Assembly: GCA_050084985.1 (NCBI GenBank)
Contig: JBITNC010000001.1
Span: 79,422,001 to 79,486,000, forward strand
Direction of reading: 5' to 3'
Source of the DNA: Nageia nagi
Lineage: Eukaryota; Pinophyta
Length of the DNA: 64,000 bases
Shown here: piece by piece, positions 25,113-36,360 of the stretch
Numbering within the stretch: position 1 is the first letter of the stretch
Layout of the letters: each line of letters begins with the position of its first letter
Translations under genes and position numbers: made by a program
Notes under the pieces: model-generated
The model's database searches: none
Seen by the model: only the letters and a program-made list of their open reading frames with translations
Told to the model about the DNA's origin: nothing

Positions 25113-26118
25113 AGATGAAAGTGCCTCCATCTACTTAAATAAAATCATTGACCTCAGGATACAATTGGTTGGTTGTGGTGGCAATTGGATCAATGATGAG
25201 TTCATGGTCTTCATCATTCTTCAAAGCCTTACTACAAAGTTCAGTAACTTTGTCACGGTTATGGAAACAAGGCTCGATGATGAAGAAGATGTCATCTCAC
25301 TTGATAACCTTTCTAGACTTATTCTAAAGCATGAGGAAACTTTGAACAAGAAAATGTTGAACCTTTCTCCAAAGGACAATAGCATTGCTCTAGGAGCAAC
25401 CAAAACTCCTTTCAAGAAAAAGTTCAAATATTACAAATTCAAAGATAACAAGTCCTCATCTACCTTCAGGAAGTATGACAAAAAGGGCAACAACAATCAT
25501 GGCAACTATAGGCAAAGGAATGACAAAGCTGGATCAAGCAATCCAACACCTCAGGAAAAGTTTGATGGAAGTTGTAACTTTTGTGGTATCTTTGGGCATA
25601 AAGAGCATGATTGTCGCAAAAAGAAATTTGCTCAAAAAGGAAAGGGAAATGCAAATGTGAGAAATTTCAATAATAAAAAGAAGAACAAGCATGCTACTTC
25701 TGTTGCCTACTACTCAATGACTCAAACTATTTCAAAAGATTGGATTATTGATTCAGGATGCACTAATCACATGTGTTATGAAAAGGATAAGTTTGAAAAC
25801 TTTCATAAGTACAAAAAGGATGCAGTTGTGATAGGTGATAATACAGTCCTTGATGTTCACGGAATAGGGAGTGTGAAGATTCATGGAAAGACTCTTAATA
25901 ATGTCTTTTATGTGCCTAAACTAAGGATGAATCTCATCTTCGTGATTCAAATTACAAGGAAAGGATGCTCATTTGAGTTTACCTCACACTCTTGGTGTGT
26001 TAAGAAAGGACTTGCCACCTTCTTGAAAGGATCAGTAAAGGATGACCTTTATATTGTGGATCAAGTACCTTCAAAGATTTGTCTTACTGCAAATGTTTGT
26101 TCAAAAGGTAATCTTTAG
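25090..26118 (+). pseudogene. Gag C-terminus, zinc knuckle and protease of Copia-1
   Basis: The frame runs from R-Q-S-E-D-E-S-A-S-I-Y-L-N-K-I through a Lys/Asn-rich region to a CCHC zinc knuckle, C-N-F-C-G-I-F-G-H-K-E-H-D-C (25,573-25,614). It then reaches the protease W-I-I-D-S-G-C-T-N-H-M-C, whose active-site D-S-G at 25,750-25,758 is intact. It ends at a TAG (26,116-26,118) where the family has the Trp of the integrase start H-L-W-H-Q-R-L-G-H. That is a single G-to-A change, so this stop is recent. Confidence 0.9.
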
Positions 26119-28692
26119 CATCAACGATTAGGGCACCTTAATCATAAGAGTATTCAAGATATGAAAACTCAAGCACTTGTGGAAGGTTTACCTAATATTT
26201 CACCCACAATTGGTCTTTGTGAAAGGTGCATTCTAGGAAAGATGCATAGGTAAAAGTTTGAAAAAGATAAGGCAACTCGGGCTACTTGTCCTCTTCAGCT
26301 TGTGCATTCAGATTTGATGGGTCCTTTTCAAACTAAGTCACTAGGTGGAGCTTCTTATGTTCTGATCTTCATTGATGACTTCAATAGGATGACATTTGGT
26401 TATCTACTTGAGCACAAGGATCAAACTTTTGACAGGTTTAGAGACTTCAAGGCACTTGTTGAAAATCAAATTGATTTTAAGATCAAGATGCTAAGATCTG
26501 ATAATGGGGGTGAATATAATAGCAATGAGTTTAACGACTATTGTGTTAAACATGGGATTAAGCGACAATTCACAATCCCTTACATGCCTCAGCAAAATGG
26601 AGTTGCTGAAAGGAAGAATCGCACCATTATGGAAATGGCAAGATGCATATTGGTTAACCTTCCTAGTTTCTTATGGGGAGAAGCTGTTCACACTGCTATT
26701 CACACCCTAAATAGGTGTCCTACTAAGGCAGTTGAAGGTAAAACTCCATATGAAGCATGGATAGGAAAGAAACCTAACCTCTCACACTTCAGGGTCTTCG
26801 GTTGTGATGCATTTACCTTCATTACCTTAGAGAAAAGAAAGAAGCTAGATAAACGATCAAAAAAATGCATCTTTGTGGGGTATGATAATCAGCATAGAGG
26901 TTACAGGATCTACTCTTCATCCCATAAAATAGTCTTTATTTCTAGGGATGTCAAGTTCAATGAACTTTCTGAGGATATGACCTCTCATGCTGAGGTGTCT
27001 GATACAAATGATTCTTTGCCTGCACCTAACTGGTTGGATGATCATGTAGAGACATCACCACAAGAGCAAAATTCTCCAGCACAGAGAATTACAAGGAGTA
27101 TGACCTTGAATAACTCTTTATTTGCCAAAATTGATAATACACATGAGCCATCAACCTTCAAAGAAGCTTCTAAGCAAGAGTGTTGGATGGAAGCTATGAA
27201 AGTTGAGTATGAGGCGCTCATGAAAAATGAAACTTGGGATTTGGTTCCTTATCCCAATGCAAAAAATGTGATTGGCAATAAATGGATATACAAGGTCAAG
27301 TACAATTCTGATGGAAAAATTGAAAAATACAAGGCAAGATTAGTGGCCAAAGGATTCGCTCAAAAATATGGTATTGATTATGAGAAAACCTTTGCTCCTG
27401 TGGCCAAGATGCCTACTGTCAGAATAATCCTTGCTCTTTCTGCAACTCAAGGATGGAAAGCTTTTCAACTTGATGTCAAAAGTGCATTTCTCAATGGTGA
27501 CTTAGATGTTGAAATCTACATGAATCAACCAGAAGGATTTATTCCAAAAGGAAAAGAGTCTCTTGTGTGTAAGCTAAAGAAGTCTTTGTATGGACTTAAG
27601 AAAGCACCTAGAGCATGGTATAAGAAAATTTCAGGATTCTTTACAGATATTGGTTTTTCCAAGTGCTTCTCAGATTCCGATCTATATGTACTCAATCAAG
27701 GAAAATACGTGGTCATAATTCTCCTTTATGTGGATGATCTTCTCAAAATAGGTAATAATATTGAAATCATCCAAGAGTGCATCTCCAAACTCAAGGCAAC
27801 ATTTGAAATGACTGATCTAGGTCTATTGCATTACTATCTTGGGATGCAAGTATACCAACACAAAGATTGTACTTATCTTAGTCAATCTAAGTATATATCA
27901 GACATCTTGCAAAAGTTTGGAATGGAGGAGTGTAAATATGCTGCAATACCTATTTCTCCTGGCATCGTTGTATCACTAAGCTCAGATTCTCAGTTGGCTG
28001 ATGCTACAGCTTATAGACAATTGATTGGTAGTCTTCTGTATCTGACTATCTCTCGTCCTGATATTGCCTTTGCAGTGAATTTGATGGCACGATTCATGCA
28101 AAAACCATATGTTGAACACCTCAATGCTGTTAAGCAAATCTTGAGGTATGTCGCAGGGACAAAGGATCTTGCTCTTCAGTATTCCAAAGTGCCCTCAATT
28201 GTTCTCTCAGGGTTCTCAGATTTTGATTATGGGGGAGATAGAGATGACAGAAAATCAACCTCTGCATATGTGTTTAGCATTGGTTCAAGTGCTATCTCTT
28301 GGGCTTCCAAGAAGCAACCTACTGTGACTCTTTCTACCACCGAAGCCGAATATCGAGCCATGTCTGTTGCTGCCCAAGATGCTATTTGGTTGAGGCATCT
28401 TTTGCATGAAATTGGGTATACGCAAAATGGCCCATCTCTTATTTCGTCAGACAATCAATCAGCTATCTCTTTGGCTAAGAATCCTGTGTTCCATCAGCGA
28501 ACCAAACATGTAGAAATCCAAGCCCATTTTATCAGGGAGAAGGTTCTAAATGACATCATACACTTGTAGTATTGTCCATCTACTGAAAACTCCGTTGATT
28601 TGTTCACCAAGCCCCTTCCTGAAGCTCAGTTCTGCAAGCTTAGGGATTCTCTCAGGTTGGTGAAGTTGCCCTCAAGGGGGAGTGAAGTTTAA
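26119..28692 (+). pseudogene. Integrase, RT and RNase H of Copia-1, three stops
   Basis: The frame is the same as the upstream protease. The integrase zinc site (H-Q-R-L-G-H, C-E-R-C) is followed by a TAA at 26,251. From about 26,302 the frame is open for 755 residues. The integrase core keeps its D-D-E: D-L-M-G-P-F, S-D-N-G-G-E-Y, N-G-V-A-E-R-K. RT has K-A-R-L-V-A-K-G-F and catalytic Y-V-D-D (27,727-27,738). RNase H has S-D-F-D-Y-G-G-D, S-T-T-E-A-E-Y and S-D-N-Q-S. A TAG at 28,567 is followed by 41 more codons ending at 28,692 with the usual L-F-T-K-P-L-P. All catalytic residues survive; only the stops disable it. Confidence 0.92.
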
Positions 28693-29511
28693 ACTTTTGT
28701 TAGTGATGACAACTTCACCTCTAAGAGGCCTTTTTGATTGTACATTTAGACCTCCGTGGTAAGTTTGCTCTGCATGATAAACTTGTTGTACAATTATTGT
28801 TATAGAGTGTTGATTATTTTATACCTCAGTGGTAAGTTTGCTCTGCATGATAAACTTGTTGTACATTTTATACCTCCGTGGTGAGTTTGCTCTGTGTGAG
28901 AAACTTGTATAAATTTTGAGCATATAATTAATATACCTCTGTGGTAAGTTCGCTCTGCGTGAGGAACTTGTTGTACATTCTATACCTCCGTGGTGAGTTT
29001 GCTCTGCGTGAGAAACTCGTTGTACAATTTTTATGCTCTATTTAAAATCAACACATGTCTATATACAACAGGTGACTATGAGTGATGGCTTGGCATCTCT
29101 GTGATGGCTTATAGTGCACCATTGATCAGTTATTTATAAGATGGCATTATTTGATTCTCTTATTTGAATATATGATGCATCTAACTGATTTTGTTCATGA
29201 GTTGCTTGTAGCATGCAGGATCTTCTTCAGAAATGCAGGTTACTCACCTTATGAAAGCAAGCTCATGGAGACTCACATGTCAGCTTAAAGTTGATCGACT
29301 ACTATGTACAGTGAAACTAATTGTGGTTAATGATTGTATTGTAAACCATTTTTTGTCAAATGGTAATGTAGTGAGTCTCATACTAGTTCTCAAAAGATTC
29401 TCAAATATGTAAATGTTCTCATCTCCACTTGTATCTCTATGGAGGAGAACTCTCTCTTACTCTCTCTCTTCTCTCTTCTACGCTCTATCCCAATATTGCA
29501 TTAAGGTGGAG
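28670..29511 (+). other. Copia-1 3' non-coding region
   Basis: Pol ends at an AAGGGGGAGTG tract (28,674-28,684) that looks like a polypurine tract but lies 830 bp before the LTR. The region then holds the five-unit hairpin repeat and unstructured sequence, ending in the real polypurine tract TTAAGGTGGAG. Confidence 0.75.
28745..29025 (+). repeat. Five-unit hairpin repeat with compensatory stem changes
   Basis: The unit is CCTC-GTGG, then a stem-loop with a 6 bp stem and a 12-base GCTCTG-TGA loop, then TTGTTGTACA. Units begin near 28,751, 28,824, 28,873, 28,936 and 28,985. Stems are AAGTTT/AAACTT (units 1 and 2), GAGTTT/AAACTT (unit 3, G-U wobble), AAGTTC/GAACTT (unit 4) and GAGTTT/AAACTC (unit 5). 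Changes in one arm are matched in the other. Confidence 0.88.
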
Positions 29512-30016
29512 TGTTAGAATTTGTAATGAAATATTGTGAATATCTAAACTCCTTGTAAATTCAATTAATCACTTAAGGGTATGTAGATACCTTAAGAGAT
29601 TAATTGAATTCTTTAATATGTAGACTTTGACTTTACCAAAGTGGTTAGTTGGTAGGTTGAAGTTAGGTCACACATTTATTGTAACCCTAACCTTACCCTT
29701 GGGTTAAAGGGAGGTTAGGGAGGTGCTCTCAAGCTATAAATAGAGGGCCTCTCCTCTTTAACATATCTAAGTTTTGGAGTAAGTTTACTCTACTTGGTTG
29801 TGTAGGAGAGAGCAAGAGAATAGTTGTAAGAGAGACACAGATTGAGAATAGAGAACTAGTTGTGGATGTACTCCCAAGGAGGGAGGAACCACATTATATT
29901 GGTGTCATATTGTGTGAATGATGTTCTTAGAATTATAGATGTGTTATCTTGTGTACACTTGAGTTTCCTAGTCTTAGGTCCTAAAGGATTTGTTTAGATA
30001 TAGTTCAAATCCTTCA
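29512..30016 (+). repeat. 3' LTR of Copia-1
   Basis: 505 bp, one base shorter than the 5' LTR, with about five or six substitutions. The polypurine tract TTAAGGTGGAG ends at 29,511. Confidence 0.95.
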
Positions 30017-31190
30017 ACTTTATTATTAATGCAAGTATGAATGTTTATTTCATGGGATTATGGTAGCCTATATGACATGAGGATCATGTTGTTGTATCAT
30101 TTATGCATTTACAAGCATTTCCTTTGAAAGTTTGACACTTTAGGGAAAGATGATTGAATATTTTTCTTAAATGGATGAATGGTCACTTCTACAATTTGCA
30201 TAAAGTTGTAATATTTTGGGATTACTCTATTTTTTATGATATTTGATTGGTCTTATCTATTGGAAAATGGATGATTGAATGATTAACCTTACTCCACACT
30301 TCTATATTGATTATTGCCTTGTGCTCTTGCTTGAGAAAGATTTAGACCAAGTCATTTCCTCCCCTGCTTGATACTCCTAATAGAAATTCCTAATAAATAT
30401 GAAATCCAAAACCCCAAACCCTATACGATGGTAAATAATCATCACTTATCTCACCATCAATAGCCAAACCCTCCTTACTTCCTCTCTCATATCCTTTTGC
30501 TTTAATAGACAAAGAAAACTATAGAGAAATCCCAATAATTTTGTAAACTAAATTATGAGTTAATCACCCCGAGCACATTCTAACCTAAGTCATTTTTATG
30601 ACAAAAGAACACACATTGCTAGAACATTCATCCAAAGTCACGAGAATACCCTTTGAGCTTTGAAGACATATAAACCTTAGGGTTAAAGTCTTTTCAAGTA
30701 GGGGTAAGTAACGCTACCTCACCATTATCGTATTGTTTCCCATGGGGGCGGGGGGGGGGGGGGGGAGAAATTCATGTTGACAACTTCAAGTCCTTTATTT
30801 TCACCTCCTCATGTTTTAATACTTCCTACTTTTATTTTAATACTACAAAATATTAGATAGTTTAATTTTAATAATTATTTTATATTATGATTTTGCACAT
30901 TTTCATTTGTTACAAATAAATTAATGTTGTTATCAAATTCTTCCTTCGTGGCTATATTAATAATGCATTAGTCCTTGTCATCAATATTTATTAATCCTCA
31001 TTAGTTGGATTTGCATCTCTAAGATTTTTATGTAGTTGATGAAATATTTTCTAATCTTCACTTTCTCCTTCCTATTGAAATACCTTATTTAATGTTATTT
31101 TCTTATTTTATAAAATTTTAAAAAATATTTTATATTGTCTTAGGGATAAACCATTAAAATGTGTGTCTAATTTAGATTTTCCCCTTGACT
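30017..31190 (+). other. Flank right of Copia-1, no gene seen
   Basis: AT-rich DNA that continues the LARD-like LTR region across the Copia-1 insertion. It contains a run of 16 G (about 30,750-30,765) preceded by GGGGGC. No ORF or RNA gene is recognised. Confidence 0.4.
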
Positions 31191-32239
31191 AATGTTTATA
31201 GACTTAATGGACAAGTTATTCTCAAACTTCAAACCAATCAATGATGGTTCGAGGAAACTAGTTGGAACTTTGGATTTGAACAAGGTGTCCCACTTTCCCC
31301 TACTCTATTTGGTATTTATATAAACAAACTAGAATTTAATTTCAAAGAAGCTAGATGTATATGCTTCAACCTCCATAAGCTCATTATTGTTCTTTTCCTT
31401 TATGCATATGATAGTATCTTGTTAGCTAGACATCATGATGATCTTGGAAAATAATTAAATATCCTTTAAGCATTTTGAAATATATCCAGATTAATATTTA
31501 ATGTAGATAAGACCAAAAATTTTATCATTCAATCTAAAAATATAGCCTACCCTACAATCCTTTTTAATAATCAACCATTAGATATGGTTTACTCTTACAA
31601 AAACTTAGGCATTTACATAAATCATAAACTAAATTGAAAGTTAAGTTTTGAAAAAGGAATATTTGTGGGGTGGAAATCCTTTTATGGCTTGAAAAATAAG
31701 TGTAAAGATGCAAGACTTTGGAATTGGGATAAAAATAAATTCTCTTGCCTGGTGATCATGGTATTACTTTGTGGTTATGAAGTTTGGAGTGAAAGTATTT
31801 TTTGATAAACATGGAATAAAATTGAGCAAATTCAAAAATAATTTATCCTTTATAACTTCAAAATTAAGAATAACATACCATATCCTATACTTCTTATGGA
31901 AACTGGATTACTTTCCATTAAAAGTGAGGCCTTAAAATGATACAAATTATACAATTATAAGCTTTCAAAGCTAGATCACCTTAGATTACCTATAGCTACC
32001 CAATAAACTTGCCTAACTTATCAATATCTTAAAAGGGGTTAGTTGAAAGACTTTGATAAATGGATCAATTTTTTGGGCTTACACAACATAAACCCCTCTA
32101 ATAGCAACAAGTTAGAAATGCAAATTGAAAATAAAGTAATTCAAATTTTTTGGAATGATGACAACATGAAAATAAAATAAAATTCTCTTACTATAAAAAT
32201 ATAATTAATCCAAAACTTGAAAATCTTTCATATCCACAT
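31190..32239 (+). pseudogene. LINE reverse transcriptase remnant, 5' part (split by Copia-2)
   Basis: Plus-strand translation gives non-LTR RT blocks: G-F-E-Q-G-V-P-L-S-P-T-L-F-G-I-Y, then L-Y-A-Y-D-S-I-L-L-A (normally Y-A-D-D, so one catalytic Asp is lost), N-V-D-K-T-K, Y-S-Y-K-N-L-G-I, G-Y-E-V-W-S and K-I-E-Q-I-Q-K. Stops are common. The frame stays coherent up to the target duplication CACAT at 32,235-32,239 and continues at 38,779. Confidence 0.85.
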
Positions 32240-32735
32240 TGTTGGAATGTATAATGTATTATTGTAAAGGCTTGTATTAATCCTCTTTGTAAATTCACTA
32301 ATACTTAAGGGTATCATTAAATACCTTAAGTATTTAAGTGAATATGATAATGTAACTTATCCTACACTCCATGTCATGAACATGCCCGTTGGGTAAAAGG
32401 ATGTGCATGTCATGCTTTTGTATATTAGGTAAAAGAGTGATTCAAAAAGAGATTTTGGTCTATAAATAGAAGGCTCCATCTTTGGATCATACATCAATTT
32501 GAAAAGTAAAGTTATGCTATAAAATAGTTCTTAGGAGTTGAGATTAGGAGGATTGTAAGAGAGTTGAATTTTTTATTGAAGTAAAGATCTAGTTAGTGGA
32601 TGTACTTGTAGTTGGAGGAACCACTTATATCTTGTGTTACATTGTGAAATTTCTTTATGAGTTTGTTAGTTGTGTTTGTGAGCTTTCATGTGATCTTGGG
32701 AGTTTAGAGTTGTTCATGTTATAGTTCAACTCTCA
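32240..32735 (+). repeat. 5' LTR of Copia-2
   Basis: About 496 bp. It contains a palindrome at 32,293-32,342, a TATA box TATAAATAG at 32,461-32,469 and a GGAGGAACCACTTATAT block also found in Copia-1. The exact 3' end is ambiguous by two bases (CTCA or CTCACA); the target duplication favours 32,735. Confidence 0.85.
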
Positions 32736-32739
32736 CATT

Positions 32740-32750
32740 TGGTATCAGAG
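32740..32750 (+). promoter_or_regulatory. Primer-binding site of Copia-2
   Basis: TGGTATCAGAG, matching the initiator-tRNA-Met PBS of Copia-1, four bases after the inferred LTR end. Confidence 0.9.
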
Positions 32751-35531
32751 CTTGGTGTGAAAGCTCTTCTTGAACATCTTAGAGGTTCTTCATCTTTCAT
32801 ACAACTTCATCATCTTTTGAAGTTTACTTTTCTTTTTTGAGGTAAACACAAGAGAAGGTATAAATTCCTTCCTCGTTGATTAATTTTTTTATTATTTCAT
32901 AGTAATACTAACATATTTTATGAATATATGTTAGTTCTTTTTTTTTTAATTATGCTTAGAATGATGCAATTTTTTACTAATCTTTTTTTTAGTTGCAATT
33001 TTTTTTGCTTAGCATATTGCTAATTCATTAAAAAAAAAGGGTTAGTATACAAAAATTGTAATTTATTTCAAATAATATTTTTTGAAAAATAATTTTTTTT
33101 ACTAGCTCGAAATAAAAAGGGAGAGATATTGTTCTTTCAAATGTTTAATATTTAAAAAAAAATGTTAGTAAGTTTTATTTGCAATTTATTGCACATCTTG
33201 CAATATATTAAAAAAAGAGAAGAACTTTATGATTATTAATCTAATGTATACAGTCAATATAATTTTTTGTTGTTTTTAAAACAAAAGTTTATTTAAAAAA
33301 ATTTACACCAGGATATGTTTTTTAATGTTTGTTTACTCAAAAGTATAGGGGTGGCCTTTTTTTCTTCCTTCAAAGCAGCGATGAGGAGGGGGAAAGTTGT
33401 TCTCTACCGATAGCTTGCCATACCACCTACTCATGAACTCTACTTGTCGCCTATGATGGACAATGAATTAATTTTTTTGAGTAGCCGCCCACCGTCTCCT
33501 ACCATTGACGTCCATCCTCCTCTAACAGCTTCTGTTGGCACCCTCTAAGCAACTCAATGTAGTGGGGGAGGTCAACCAAAGCCCACCCCTTTCTCCTCTC
33601 GTCATCAGCATTAGTGGCAGAAGGTGAGCATCAGTAGTTCTTTTCTTTGTGCAAAAGCACTCCCTTCCATCCACTCGTCACAGCGCGCTCCTCCCAACCC
33701 CTCGAGCAGCTTCGGGTCTCCCTCTGCTCGCGTGTCTACCAAAGCATTACAGCCCTGCGCAACACTCCTTCCTCTCTCCGCCCTTTTGAACACCACCTCT
33801 GCTCTCCCTCCTCCAGCTATCTCTGCCCACGCGTAGCAAAAACAAAAAAATAAAACACTATGCCCCTTCCATATAATTAGGGTCTTTTTTTTTACTCACT
33901 TTTGGAGTCCTAAGCATGCTTTCTCTTTTAGGAGGCTCTCATTTATTTTTGGTGGATGAATTCAAGTTTAGCTAATTTTTTTGTTGTTTTGTTTGATGAA
34001 TGCATTTAAGTTTTGTTGTTGCTTGCAATCCATTAAATGCATCTAGAAGTAAACCTATATCTTTTGTGGGTATTTAATTCCTTTTCTTTGCTTGCAAGTC
34101 ATTTCATTTATTAAATGCATTTACATTTCTAATTTAAACCATTTTCATGATTATATTTAGAGTAAGTAGATTCATCATTACTCTTAAATGACTTTTTTAC
34201 AACAAATGAGGCATTTTTTTTAGTATGTTCTTTAGTAAAGAGAATTTTTTTTTACAAATTGTTGGCCAATATGCATTATTTTTTTATATAACTATGACAT
34301 TTTCTTTAAGTGATAATCAAATTATTTTAAGGAGGAGATATTTGTGAATTACTTTACTTCAAATCTTTAGATCCTTTATGATTAAACTACATTTTTTTAT
34401 CACTAAGAAACTTTTATGTTTTGCAAATAATCCATATTTATTACTTAGAAATTTTTAATGCCTCTCTAAAGTTAATGTTGCATGCTAAGGACTTAAATTT
34501 TTAAGTTAATGTTGCATGCTTAGGACTTAAAAGTTTTAAGTTAATGATGCATGCTTAGGATTTAAATTTTTTAAGATGCTTGCTTATGTCTTAAATTCTT
34601 TAAGATAAAAAGATGCATGTTGAGTATTTATCATTTATGCAAAGTTAACTTATGCAAATCATGGAATTAATACATGCTTATGCTTAAGTATTTATCTTTT
34701 TTTTTTTTGCAAAGTTAACTTGTGAAAATTATGGACCTATGTAAAAGATGTTCTTTAGGGGTTGGTAAACAAAATCCATTAGACACTTAGGTTTCAAATT
34801 TTGAATAGATGATATTTTACTTATGCTCTTTTACTTCATGTTTCACACTTTGATTTATTTGCTTATGTAATAAAAAATGCAAACATTGATATGAGCAACC
34901 CCTTAAAATGAACACATCTCATGTACATTCTATAACATGACTTATTTGGAGAGCCATGAGATGAGAACAGCGGATTGGAGCCTTTAAGTCCGACGATCCA
35001 AGTGATGAAAATTGTATACTTCTCAATTGCCCTAAATCCTCTGTTGATCTGGACATAACTTCAATAGGTGGACAAACATGTGTGTTGTGATACCATATGT
35101 TCGTACATCCATTCAAGGATTATCTTGATAACCTAAGAGGGTAACTTGAAACCTAATCAAGATTAATAATTTAACCGATCTAATATACATCATAACCTTG
35201 AAAAATAATATGTACTTCTCTTTTTGAGAGTATAATACTGACCAAGGCAAACTTGTTGAAGATTTGTAGTACTTGGACTCCTCTTATGTTGGCATCTAGG
35301 TGAAAGTTTAATTTTAAACAAAAAACAAACCTCAACAATATCACTCTACATCTATGATTCTTGGTGATGACAAAAGTATTTGGGTACATGAGATGTATAT
35401 TTGAGCTGTAAAATATTTGCACTTATGAAATCAAGCATGTCTTTGTTAATTAAATGTAACATGTAAAACTTAACATATAATATTATTTATTAAACCATAT
35501 GCTTATTATTTTTCACACTCTTGTGTAGTAA
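32751..35531 (+). other. Leader of Copia-2
   Basis: 2.8 kb of AT-rich non-coding sequence with T-runs, a GC-rich pyrimidine-rich island at about 33,360-33,850, a TTGCATGCTTAGGACTTAAA repeat at 34,480-34,660, and the block conserved with Copia-1 at about 34,900-35,340. ORFs on both strands inside the island are unlikely to be genes. Confidence 0.7.
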
Positions 35532-36360
35532 ATGGGAGACTCTTTTTTACCCAAACACATTCTTGATGATTCTAACTTTAGAATTTAGAAACCTCAAATG
35601 AAAGCTAAGTTACAAGCAAGAAAGCTTTAGTAAATAGTGAATGAGAACCTTATACTTCCTCCAGATGAGAAGGCACTAGAGGTTTACAATATGAAGAATG
35701 AGTTGGCAATGTCCATAATCTTCTATGCAGTTTTAGATGATATGCTCTTGATGATTTCCTCTTCAACCTTGGCAAAGGAAGCTTGGGATAAGTTTAATAA
35801 AATCTACCTCAGTTTAAAGTTTTCAAAAAGGTTTACCATTCTTCAAAATTTGCTTCAATCTCATCAAAGGGAAGATGAAAATGTTGCCATCTACTTGAAT
35901 AAAATTATTGACCTAAAAACCTAAATTGTTGCTTATGGGTGCAATTGGATTAATGATGAGTTCATGGTCTTCATCTTTCTTCAAAGTTTGAAAACTTTGT
36001 GACATTATGGAAATAAGGTTTGATGATGAAGAAGAAGTCTTCTCCTTTGAGAACCTTTTTAGGCTCCTTTTGAAGCATGAGAAAATTTTTAACAAAAATA
36101 TGTTGATTTCTTCTCCTAAGGATAATAACATTGCTCTTGAAGCAACCAAGAATTCTTTCAAGAATAAGTTCAACCATTAAAATAAATCTTATGCTTCTTC
36201 CTCCAAAAGGTTTGAAAAAAAAGTTAATGGTAACAATACAGCAGAAATAACGGTAATAACCACTTCAAGGTCACAAAGAAGTTGATTGCTTAAAAAAGAA
36301 AAAAGAGAAAAAGAACAAAGGTAATAGAAATGTAAATAACTTCAAAGGAAAGAAGAATAT
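35532..36360 (+). pseudogene. Gag of Copia-2, degraded
   Basis: The start is the ATG at 35,532, by alignment to Copia-1. Blocks K-A-L-E-V-Y-N, S-T-L-A-K-E-A-W-D-K-F and E-N-V-A-I-Y-L-N-K-I-I are clear. Stops include the Trp position in the G-I-W block. The zinc knuckle region (about 36,230-36,300) is deleted in part, so no complete CCHC box remains. Confidence 0.8.

Larger units (their letters stand above)
21292..30016 (+). mobile_element. Complete young Ty1/copia element (Copia-1), TSD ACTTT
   Basis: The LTRs (21,292-21,797 and 29,512-30,016) differ at about six positions plus one indel in 506 bp. They start TGTTA, end TTCA, and are flanked by identical 5 bp duplications ACTTT (21,287-21,291 and 30,017-30,021). 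The order is initiator-Met PBS, a 3 kb leader, gag, protease, integrase, RT and RNase H, which is the copia order. A further ~830 bp lies between the end of pol and the 3' LTR. The body is 8.7 kb. A frameshift in gag and three in-frame stops in pol make the copy non-autonomous despite its youth. Confidence 0.96.

Noticed and set aside
33611-33853. ORFs on both strands in the GC-rich island of Copia-2
   Set aside because: Same reason; three overlapping frames are open at once.
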